Source: Schistosoma haematobium (taxonomy: Eukaryota > Platyhelminthes > Trematoda > Strigeidida > Schistosomatidae). Taken from it: a DNA stretch of 64,000 nucleotides. The translations under genes and the position numbers were made by a program. The notes under the pieces are model-generated. The model saw nothing but the letters and a program-made list of their open reading frames with translations, made no database searches and had not been told where the DNA came from. Positions 54,279 to 64,000 of this stretch are shown here, piece by piece (within the stretch, counting starts at the first letter, position 1; the number at the start of each line of letters is the position of its first letter). The stretch covers positions 71,927,864 through 71,991,863 of the forward strand of contig NC_067196.1 of assembly GCF_000699445.3 (NCBI RefSeq), in the 5' to 3' direction.

Positions 54279-57200
54279 TTCTTTTTCTGCTGTTAAGTCC
54301 GACACTTTGTCTGTTCAATACCAATGATGATGTTATCAAACTCACAGACCAAAACTTTGACCAAGTAACATCAAGCAAGGAACTATGGTTTATTATGTTC
54401 TATGCATCTTGGTGTGGACACAGTAAAAATGCTGCTCCAGATTGGAAACGATTCGCCACTAATTTTAAGGTTAGTTGGAATGAAAATTATTTGCTTATCA
54501 AACAGGGTATTATAAAAGTTGGTGCGGTTGATTCAGAAAACAACCCTACGGTAACTCAACGGTTTTCTGTTCAGGGCTTTCCAACAATTGTTATATTTGG
54601 AGATAATAAACACAGTCCTAAACCATATACGGGTAATGTCTAAGTGTGAAACTAGCTCGTTTTTCAGGTGGTAGAGATATTGATCATCTCAACAAAGAGG
54701 CTTTGCGCGAACTTACTTCTTTAGTGAAATCTAGGACTGGTTCTGGATCGTCTGTAAGTCTTTCTTTAAATTTCTGGTTGTTTTGTCAAATATAGTCAGC
54801 TTTTTTATGAATATATTGAGAAAATACGGTACGATGCTAGTTACTTTCATGCGATTCGACTCCTGAAAAACGTACATCAATGTTACTAGTGTTGACGTGT
54901 TTTTAGCAAAATGTGTTTTTTAAATTAAATTTTTAGTTGATATTTTTAGAATTTCATCATCTATGCCCATATTGCTGGTAGTGTTTTTACTTGTAGTTAA
55001 TGTAACTAACTTGGCTGGTATAACTTCGTAAAATCGAACTTGAGCTACATTTTAGGTGTTAGTGATACTACCTGGCTACTCAGATCGAAACCGGTAGAGC
55101 TTTGTTCTGCTTTGACTTATCGATTAAAAGCCATCGTAGTTTCTAGTAGGTTTATGAAAATTTGTATTGGCATTATTGTCTCGCCAGTTTCCCAACCACA
55201 TCACAAGCATGAGAATAGATAATTACAACGAAATTGATTCAACTGCATGGCGATTAAGGTAACTCGCGGCTTTACTAAAAGACCGGCTTATAGGTACTGG
55301 GCTTCTACAGGCTCCTCTCAACTTTTTGCGACACGTCAGTCTAATCCCGGTAGTAGCAAGTTTGGCGATAAAATTACATGCTTACATAAGGAAATTGTGC
55401 AGTTTGCTTAAGGGTTGAGAAACATGGTGATTGGAGCATTTCGACTAGTTAGAAGCACCAGGGTAACTGTCGAAAGGTTTCTCAGCTCATCCAAGATGCC
55501 TAGTGTTAGGAATACTAGTTGCGAAACTGGTGGAATGGCAATGGATAACATCTACCGACGTCTTGGTTGGAAACAGCAGAAGTGATCAGTGTATGTCATG
55601 GCCGTGGGGCATGAAAAAAGCTCTATAGGATTGGCGTCTGTCAATCTATCACGGTTCCCTGGTCGGGGTCCGACTGATAGTGCGAATCAGTGTCTTGAGA
55701 TTTTGTCAGACTTGAATCAGAATATAAGCCAGTAGCATTTCTGTTGTAATTTTCTTTTACTTTACCCGTAAAAATGAGAAAATTCTTTAACTAAAGGAAT
55801 TTTCGTTTTTTCCTAACCTGAACTGTTTCCTTTATGATACGTTTCGTTCATTCACTTGTTTTTACTTTAATCACTTTTGATTATATTCACCTTGCTTCAT
55901 CTATCTGTTCATAATTTTATTCACTTGTTTTAGCGGCGCATATTTGTTTCGGTGCCCATTTGTGCCAATATTTGTATTCAATTGTACAAATAAATAAACT
56001 ATAAGCTATTCATTAATTCATGACGGCAGGTGTGCTGATTGATTATTCATGCTACCAAAAGATAATCTGCTTAGATTTATCTCACTTCACTTAATTTTAA
56101 CAAAGTGACTGCTAGCGCCTAATTTTTTCTCGATTTTCTTAGTATCATTGTCTTTGAGTGTGAAGTTTCATAATCCATAAGAGATTTAATTTTTCTGTGA
56201 ATAAATATTGCTTAGAACTCAATATGGAAAATTATTGCTTTTGTCAGTCGAATTTTTTATGTGTCAATACTTCAGTGTATATTCAGTAAAATTGAGGGTA
56301 CTTAGTAGTTTATTCGTCAAAGTTTGGACTGTATACGTAACTTGCAACGTGTACAGTACTTTTCAGTTTTCTACCTACTTATCTCAGTGGTAACCAGTTG
56401 TCCATTTAAAACTCATTGAAAGCATGAGTGATATATGCTGCCTTAGTGCTTGTTTATGATGTCATCGATTCTCGATATCAATAGAATTTGACCCGTAAGA
56501 CGTCATAGAGTCGGTAATTGTACTTCCTGTAGACTCACTTATTATTCCAGAGACTGACTGTAAGACAATTATCGTCTGTTTCTTATGTTTAATTTGTATA
56601 CATTACTGCTGACATTTTTTTCTGTCAGGATGACTCTGACAAAGACGATGTAATAGAACTTACGGACAGCAATTTTGATGAAATGGTTCTCAACAGTCAA
56701 GAGCCATGGTTGGTAGAATTTTTCGCCCCTTGGTGTGGTCATTGTAAGTAAAGTATCTTAGTTTTGCTATCATGTCTTTAATTCATCACTATTTACCTAT
56801 TTCAGTGTACAAAGCTAGAGTATATCCGCAAAAGTAAGGTGATATATAGGACTAAATTGCATAGTCATCCTCTAAGTATGAGGTGATTTCCAGAAAGTCT
56901 AGTTAGGCAGTCGATATTCCAGTGGCTTAGTGGTTGAAGCACTCAACTCTGGACATTTAAATATTTTCATTAAGCCTCACAAAACGTGTATTTCAAAGTT
57001 GAGCACTTGATGAACATATAATTGTCATATTAGTTGCACTAATTTCAATCGATATGCGAGAAATTTCATCTGTGTAAATCTAAATTTTGAAAGCCTAGAT
57101 TGTTCATTTTATTTAAGATTGTGTTTAAGTACAATATAAGTTTATGTGATAACTAATCTGCGATAAAATAAATGTTTGTTATGAAGTCATTCATCAATGG

Positions 57201-60200
57201 AATATATCACCCTTTCAAGCCCTAAGCACATAAGCTATTATCACTAGTCGAATTTAAATCTCACTATTGGTTCCTAGGAGACAATTGATACTATATTACC
57301 TGTACTACTGTGGGATCCTCCCTAACAATTTCGTCTCACTGTGTTTATGGAGTATGGTATTCTCATTTTAATCAGGAACCGATTTACTCTTTTAACAAAT
57401 AATGATCACAAAATTGTTATTTTCAAATTCTAAATTTTATAATTCGTATACGAAACCACTCATGATTGCTCGTCAGTCATCAGTTCACTGCAGCTCAATG
57501 TAATGTAGTTATATTTTTTCTGTATAGGTAAAAATTTGAAACCTCATTGGGACAAAGCAGCTCGTGAATTGAAAGGAACTGTCAAATTAGCCGCTTTGGA
57601 TGCCACGGTTCATAGTCGAATGGCTCAGAAATATGGGGTAAATTAATTCTTTATAAGGAAATAAAGTTTGTTTTCCACTTGCTTTTGAGGCATTCTGAGT
57701 TTTTTTAAAAGTTACCATACTTTTCTGTATCAGTCGATTGGATTTTTGCTTATTTAAGGAAAGGCTTCGTAAAGTTCATTTCAAAGTTATTTTTGCGTTC
57801 ATAGCTATTCAACGAACTTATTTCGGTGTATGGTACAAATTTTACGATACTTCAGGAAAAAATATTCCCTTAATTCTTATTGGGTATGGTTAATTTTAGT
57901 TTAGTTTAATGCCGCTCAGTAACCACGTGGAAGTTCGTATACTGAGATTCAAGCCACGCTTCTGTGAAGACTAGTTATAGGTACTCCTCTTCACTCTCAC
58001 TGACTAAACCCCCTAGTTTTAGTAAAAGGGATGATGGTCATACGCATTTTGTTAAAAGATCTTTTTCATATACAGAGAGTTTTGTAAGTTAAAAGTAGTT
58101 GATCAATCTATGAAACTTTGGCATTCTGTCCCCCGTATGTGGTTGCGATTTTAAGCGCCTTTTGTCTATTGTTGTTGTTCTCCCGTAATAGCTGACCAAT
58201 ATTTTCCTAATCTAGTCATGTTTACTTCTCTACACAGAAGAATGATATATACATGCTTTTTTGTATGTACCCAACATGAATACGTAACTCTGTATGATCG
58301 TCTTCTCTTTACTAAATGAAGTTCTTGAAATACTGGATAGTACTGAATAGCAACCTTCAAATTAGTTTTCTGGAAATTCCACTGAGAAGTGGTTTTATGG
58401 GTTGGACAATTGATGAATTCAGTAGCTATCCATTGGTAACATTGTATGATTATTGTGCTATTTCACTAACCGAGTGGCCCTCGAAAATTTGAACCACCAT
58501 CTTCTGACCGGCTGAACAATATTGTGTTCGCTCTAAAACAGAAAGATACTGGATTTGACATCATGTGCATACGGATACGGATAAAGAGTTTCTGACGGAT
58601 AAATTAGTGCTTCTTTAAAGATTTTTCTATATCTAATGCCAGATTGCAATAAAACTATCTATAGGTAATATATACACACAAAAATCGACATTTGTTTTCG
58701 TGGAGTAAAAAATTTTGGCGCAGTTTTAGCATTGATTATTAATTCGTTCAGTTACCTAACACAAATTGAATAAAGCTTATAAATTTATGTCAGCATACCA
58801 GACTTATTAAATAATTTACTGCCGGAATATAATAAAACATCATAGAATTATTTAGGTCACCACATAAATAGATTATGACAACTAAAAATCTTATACTGTA
58901 GTGAACTGAATACGGATGGGAACAATCGGATTATATTTAGCACACAATTACTGAGTTAATTGGTAAAATAGCAAAACCATACTATAATACTTAATTTGCA
59001 AAATGTTCAATAATTGCCTCGAACTTCATTGTCATTGCATTTCCATACTAATTGCTTTCTATTCCCGCTCTTCCTTTCTTGATCTTCCCCATCTTCTGCT
59101 GCCAGACATTACACTCCTGACTTGCATTATATATTACTTATATCAATATAAGTAGCACCACAATAAGGTAATGATTCGGTGAATTTGCCAAACTTTACAA
59201 CAGTCTAACTTCCAATTTTTATATAATGAAGATAAAGAAATTGCATTTTGATTTAGTGACTTATAAACAACGGAGGGATCAATGATGATCTGGAAAGTAG
59301 GCTGTCATTTAGACTATACACATTATTAAATCTGAAGGCTCTTAAATTGTTCTGTGAATGTTGATCAAAAAATTCATCTTAATTAAATCACATAAAATTA
59401 GCAAATTTCATTGTTTAAATAAAACTATTCCAGTAATTTTAGCGAAGCCGATTTTCGCAACTTCATATTTAGTTGTTTCATTGATTATGGTTTTGTTGAA
59501 TATGGACATATAATTTGATGTATTTAACACATAAATAGATGTGGTCACTAACATACATCATATAACGTTATATGGGCGTTTTTTTTCTGGTTTAGATTCG
59601 AGGTTATCCTACCATCAAATTTTTCCCTGCTGGACCGAAAACAGATGACCCTATTGATTATGATGGTGCTCGAAGTGCAGATGCGATCGTTGCGTGGGCT
59701 ATGGAAAAAGCCGATGCTTCTGCTCCAGCACCAGAGATTGTTGAATTGACTTCAGCAAGTATTTTAAAAGAAGCTTGTGAAGATCGTCCACTTTGCATCA
59801 TCAGTGTTTTTCCTATGTTATTTGATTGTCAATCAGAATGTCGTAAAAAGTACCTGGATTTACTAAAATCAGAGGCTGATAAATTTAAAAAGCAGAAATG
59901 GGGGTGAGTGTTTAGACATATATTTTATCAATTTTTATGAGCATTAAAAGTCATTCTGTTGCGGTTAGTCACATCCACAGTAATTTATTTAACAGATACT
60001 ATTATTACTAGTCATGGTGGCCTGCTTGAACATCTGGGCTACCTGTTCCTGCCATCTAGATATTTCAACAAGTTATCTAATTTTGTTTGTTTTCATACAT
60101 CAACATTGTTGTTAATCGCATAATCTATTCAGGCGCGTTTATGAGGTGTCTCTTTCTAGGACGAAACGCCGTCCAGTGCTCTCAGGTTTTCAATGATGGT

Positions 60201-62764
60201 CTAACATTGACCCATTCATGATATCAATTCAAGATAACTTCCATCCCAAATTATTCCACTTGAAGCATATGGAAACCCTGTAGAATGTTTGTGTTTAAAT
60301 CTGCAACTGAGAAATAACATCAATCTTGATGTAAGGGAGATCCAAAGTATTACTCGAAAAAGTCCAGAGGAGCCCAGAAAACGTTGGGATATATTTTATC
60401 CAATCAGCGTTGAACGTAAGTTTCTCAGAAATATCCAGAAAGGGAAGAGTCACTTGTCACATTTTTGATTAAATGATCACCTATCCTGCTACTACGTCTA
60501 GTATAGTTCCAGAAACTTCCTGAAGATCAAGGCCATCTGAAATACTATAAAACCCTCGATTTTCTTTACGTAAACCAACCTTAGAGTACAGCTTTCTTTT
60601 CACACTTTGTATCTTTTCTCTTGTTTTCAAGTCTCCGTGTTGTTTTAGATTGGGGTTATTAAAAGAGCTTAGGAAACCAATTCAAATGTTCAGTAAGAAG
60701 ACTTATCTCCTGAGTCTGGAACATTCTACTTCTTTAACTGGTAATCATAGAACTTTAACGAAATTTTGATAGCTATACTGAAACTCTCCAGATATTTGTT
60801 TTAGTCGTGAGCCGGCCGTTGTTGTTACCTTGACGTGGTGGTCGGGCTTGCTCATCGTAATGAACCAATCAAACTATACTGGTCGGAAAAATCGTTCTTC
60901 AAGAACCTACCATGCCAAGTAGATCAGGTGAAGAGTGGTACTACTAAAAGCAACAAACCCAAGGTCCGAGGGCAAAGTCGTACTGCTGATTGTGCAGATG
61001 TGTGAGGGCAGTAAGATGTTTCCTCCAGACAACCAGCATAACAGCGAAGCTGCCTTCCCACAAAGGAAGGGTGGGATTAGGAAAGGTCGACCCTAAAAAC
61101 TGCACACCTTGCCTTATCCCATGGATATCCGTCTCCGGTGGTAAGGTCTCAACAAGTACGGAGTTAACACGAAAATTACCCACAAAATGGTCATGTGTAA
61201 CCGGCTTCATGCAGTTGTTCCTTGGGGCTTGCGGTCACGCTCTCAGGTCACTAAGACCACCCCTAACCCAATTTCCTCCTCAGGTTACCCCCAGAAGAAC
61301 CCTTCCACGGTGTGGACAACCGGGAAGTGATAACTGCCCTCATATCTCTAATAGCACTTACTATTTGCTATTCATAATCAATCTCCCTCTTCAATTCATA
61401 TTATTCCTCCTCCTTTAGTCATAATTTCATCCGGATAGTCGTAACAATGGCTATTTAGCATACCACAAGATAATATTTTTTTACTCCTATAAAACTCATT
61501 AATCACATAATAAACTTATTAATATAATTTAACTAAATATTTCTTTTTTATGTAGATGGATTTGGACTGAAGCACTCAAACATTCTAATCTAGAAAATGC
61601 ACTCGATATTGGAGGTTCAGGATATCCTGTAAGTTGAAAGTTATCATCGCTTATAGTGCTAGTTTCATCATACGCTTAATTGTATACTTCTAATATCTGC
61701 TAATAAGATGTGTTACCCTACAAATAGTCCTTCAGTATTCTATTCGTTAGTGTGTATGACTGTCGAAATTTCATCATTTCAATTTAAGCATATTATATAA
61801 TCGATTGTTGGCTTTTCATCCCTTCATCTCTAAACAACTGATCAAAAGATTTTTTCGTAAAAATTTGTTTTCCTCACTTTTATGATCCAATACTATCATT
61901 GTCATTTACTGCACTAGACTTTGCTGTATGTGTTGTATATGTCTCCGTTTGGTTTTTCCAATGAATTTTGTCAGTTTATATTTATTTTCTTACTGGTATC
62001 ATATTCATCGTTTCAAAAGCACCATAGAATTACTAAACCCTTATTGTAACCTTTGATTGTAGCATGGATAGATACGTAATTATATGTTCATAACTTTAGG
62101 GCATGTTAAACTAAATGTTATAAATCCACTCTGTTTTGTAGTTCAAATTTTTGTAACTTAACAAAATAAGCGCTTACGATTACTTACTTTCGAAAAAGTA
62201 TTGTGTGGCATCAGTTTATAAACCTTAACTTATACTGATATACTTTATTTTTGAAAGTTAAAAAAACATGTACATTAGTTGATAATGCATCACTCTTAGT
62301 GAGTTCATAGTACAGATCAATAAGAGGAAAGTAGTTGTCAGTAAGCTGTTTATCCACACAATGGCCAATCACATTTACTTTCACTACCCCACATCACATC
62401 GGTAGTCATCAAAGACGTGGTTTTTGGGGTTGGTTGATATAAAAAGTGTTATGGACATTGTGTGAAATAACCTACAAACGTTCCTCGCTGATCACTTAAA
62501 CTCATCTTTTAATTTTAAAATCGAATATATATGCTTGCAAAGTTGTATAAATTAACTTAAACAACCTCTATTCTCTTTTAGGCTATGGTTGCTGTACATG
62601 GGCGTAAAAAGAAAAGGACTACATTACGAGGAGCATACAGCTCAGCTGGAGTCCATGATTTCCTAAGACAACTTTCAGTTGGCGGCGCAACACTTCCTCT
62701 GTATGATGTGAATTCGTTACCCGAAATAAAAACTGTTGAACCCTGGGATGGAAAAGATGCTCAG
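54279..62764 (+). CDS. PDIA6: PDIA6/P5-type protein disulfide isomerase, eight exons seen, both ends incomplete
   Basis: Exons: 54279-54469, 54506-54632, 54668-54753, 56629-56743, 57528-57637, 59596-59903, 61556-61628, 62582-62764, giving about 397 codons. All introns are GT-AG and keep frame. It begins in a hydrophobic signal-peptide segment ([12 protein letters not shown]) after an acceptor at 54277-54278. Thioredoxin domain a0: [16 protein letters not shown] (residues 41-54), [22 protein letters not shown]. Domain a: [20 protein letters not shown] (CGHC at 170-173), [10 protein letters not shown]. The non-catalytic domain b follows, ending [12 protein letters not shown]5 proteins catalyse disulfide exchange in the ER. 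Human PDIA6 has two CGHC sites; here the first is CGHS. The last exon with the acidic tail and ER-retention signal is not in the window. Introns 54470-54505 (36 nt) and 54633-54667 (35 nt) are tiny. Confidence 0.9.
54470..54505 (+). other. 36-nt intron, multiple of three and free of stops
   Basis: Starts GTTAGT and ends AAACAG between F-K and G-I-I-K-V-G-A-V-D. Removing it restores the usual thioredoxin spacing before VGAVD. Unspliced, it would add twelve residues ([12 protein letters not shown]) without changing frame. Confidence 0.75.
55430..56010 (+). repeat. Interspersed repeat in PDIA6 intron 3
   Basis: A GC-richer stretch ending in GGCGCATATTTG, GGTGCC, CCAATATTTG and an AAATAAATAA tail. 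The end is shared with the repeat at 36440-36533. Its upstream boundary is approximate. Non-coding as far as I can see. Confidence 0.5.
60010..60240 (+). mobile_element. Sm-alpha-type SINE with degraded hammerhead ribozyme, in PDIA6 intron
   Basis: The 5' part (TGGGCTACCTGTTCCTGCC, AATCGCATAATCTATTCAGG) matches 38041-38180. The hammerhead part at 60131-60173 keeps GGCG...CGCC (helix III), GGAC and the GAAA core (GGACGAAACGCCGTC). The CTGATGA core is damaged: GCGTTT runs straight into ATGAGG. The 3' part GTCCAGTGCTCTCAGGTTTT is typical of the Sm-alpha family as I know it. Probably no longer self-cleaving. Confidence 0.8.
60815..61340. repeat. Interspersed repeat in PDIA6 intron 6, probably RTE-associated
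   Basis: GC-richer block with long overlapping open frames on both strands (142 codons on + at 60990-61418, 88 on - at 60944-61210). This layout recurs as spurious hypothetical proteins in schistosome annotations. It resembles the non-coding 5' region of an RTE-type element. It does not look like an exon of the PDIA6-like gene: no fit to the family lies between KKQKWG and WIWTEALKH. Confidence 0.5.
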
Positions 62765-62857
62765 GTGAGTCTAATTATGCGCCTAGCCGTAATCAGTCGT
62801 TCAATTTGTGTTATATAATCTGCTTTTTATATTTATTTATTGTATCTATATAGGGAA

Positions 62858-64000
62858 GAAGAGGTCAAAATCATCCTGTGACAACTATAGAGAGATTAGT
62901 TTAACTAATATGGCATCTAAAATACTAGCCTCAATAATTATCGGACGCCCAAAAAAACTCATGAACTGCAAACACGAGAGAATCAAGTTGGTTTCAGACC
63001 TGGTCGTGACTGCATCGACCACATAATCACCATTCGTCAGGTTTCGGAACACAAGCATGTTTATCGGCGTTCGACAATGACAGTTTTTGTTGACTGAAAA
63101 GCAGCAGCATATGACTGTAGACCAAAAGCTTCTGTGGCAGTGTCTGTCATTGAAAGGTGTGCCTCAGAGGTACATAAACCTTGTGAAGGCTCTTTACTCG
63201 AACACTACCAATCGAGTCAGAGCTTATGGCGAACTGTCACCTGTTTTTGCAACATCAAGTGGTGTCTGTCAAGGCTGTCCACTTTCTCCATTTTTGTTTA
63301 ACTTCATCATAGACCTACTGATGGAAATAACATTCTCATCGACTGAATTTTCGGGCAATGATCTCCTTCCAGGAGGTCCACTTATCGACTTGAAATACAC
63401 AGACGACACAGTCCTGTTTGGCAAAGACGTTGATAAAATCCAGTCATTTGGTAGCACTAAGCAACAATGCCAGAATGTTTTGAATGCGCTTCTTCCCCTC
63501 TAATTGCAAGTTGTTGCTTCAGGATTGGTCTGTGTCAACACCTGAACTAAGGATAGGGAGTGAAGTAGTCGAACGCGTCGACAACTTCACTTATCTTGGA
63601 AGTCTGATCAGCCCTAATGGGTTGGTGTCTGACGAAATCTCAGCACGGATTCGAAAGGCTCGTTAGGCTTTTGCCAACGTACGTCACCTATGGCGAAGGC
63701 GAGATATCCGTCTATTAATAAAAGAACGAGTATACTGCGCAGCAGTTCGTTCTGTTCTACTTCACGGCTGTGAAACGTGGCCATCAAGGGTAGAGGATAC
63801 GCGTAAGTTACTAGTATTTGATCACAGAGGTCTCAGAAATATTGCTCGTATCTGCTGGGATCAGTGGGTAAGTAATAATGAGGTTAGACGCAGAGTATTA
63901 GGGAATGGTGGTAAATCAGTTTATGAGGTTGTGAATCTTCATCGACTGATATAGTTGGGACACGTGTTACGTATGCCTGAACACCGAATACCACGACGCG
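62858..64000 (+). mobile_element. SR3/Perere-3-like LINE, 5'-truncated, in the last visible PDIA6 intron, runs off window
   Basis: Begins abruptly at KKRSKSSCDNYREISLTNMA, without endonuclease or linker, 94 bases after the exon end at 62764. It then matches 36120 down to about 35140 on the opposite strand nearly base for base. Past 63660 it continues ANVRHLWRRRDIR-like, RSVLLHGCETWPS, LLVFDHRGLRNIARICWDQW and GHVLRMPEHRIPR in broken frames to the window end. Confidence 0.85.
63087..63503 (+). pseudogene. SR3-like RT palm, identical to the frame at 35464-35880
   Basis: A 138-codon frame with SSGVCQGCPLSPFLFNFIID and LKYTDDTVLFGKDVD. It is preceded by the same nonsense codon in motif A (MTVFVD then TGA) and the same frameshift as the intronic copy at 34.7-37.6 kb. 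The neighbouring thumb frame at 63484-63666 differs from its partner at a handful of residues. Inactive. Confidence 0.83.

Noticed and set aside
56919..56960. Short tRNA-like box A (GGCTTAGTGG) in PDIA6 intron 4
   Set aside because: Only one box-like match without a B box or fold; probably an old SINE scrap.
60990..61418. 142-codon + frame in PDIA6 intron 6
   Set aside because: Lies in an interspersed repeat with an equally open minus frame, and no splice or family support links it to the gene.
62853..63026. Continuation of PDIA6 into 62858-63026 as a next exon
   Set aside because: An AG precedes it, but the sequence is SR3-like RT and lacks the acidic tail and retention signal expected of the last PDIA6 exon.

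Overview
This window is from a flatworm nuclear genome, almost certainly a schistosome. The evidence is AT-rich DNA, two host genes with schistosome-style tiny introns, Sm-alpha-type hammerhead SINE fragments, and SR2-, SR3/Perere-3- and CR1-like LINEs, a Penelope-like element, and BEL/Pao and Ty3/gypsy LTR elements of the kinds known from Schistosoma. I saw nothing prokaryotic, no CRISPR array and no rRNA gene.

Layout. 1-14.5 kb is LINE-dominated: a CR1-like copy on + (1-3195), a 795-bp repeat carrying a gypsy LTR (3196-3990), a decayed SR2-like RTE on + (about 5140-6905), an internally deleted CR1 on - (7415-8532), a + strand LINE endonuclease piece (8533-9285) and a nearly complete CR1 on - (9286-13364). 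14.55-27.3 kb is a three-level nest. A Ty3/gypsy element on - (LTRs 27069-27314 and 14554-14794) is split inside its integrase by a 5'-truncated LINE on - (16145-23162). That LINE is in turn split by a BEL/Pao element on + with 555-bp LTRs and a 5-bp target duplication (17217-21520). 27-30 kb holds the inverted partner of the 3.2-4.0 kb repeat, a palindrome, a rearranged CR1 ORF1, and a 40-bp-arm inverted repeat around a hammerhead-like core.

Host genes. On +, 34299-41193 encodes a three-exon homologue of C2orf69, a conserved eukaryotic (in vertebrates mitochondrial) protein with a serine-hydrolase-like GxSxG motif. Its 5.3-kb first intron holds an SR3-like element, an SR3 tail, a Sm-alpha fragment and a palindromic SINE. 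54279-62764 (+) encodes most of a PDIA6/P5-type protein disulfide isomerase of the endoplasmic reticulum, over eight exons including 35- and 36-nt introns. Its first and last coding exons are not seen. An SR3-like copy (62858-64000) sits in its last visible intron.

Between the genes: a gypsy 3' end (43140-44210), tRNA-derived SINE copies (44385-44802), a CR1 copy on - starting at the same 5' nucleotide as the 9.3-13.4 kb copy (44803-46952), a Penelope-like element with RT and GIY-YIG domains on - (about 48780-50880), and gag-like remains (50890-51620). The two genes have no evident functional link. Most of the window is repeat turnover around them, and every transposon ORF I checked has at least one stop, frameshift or deletion.
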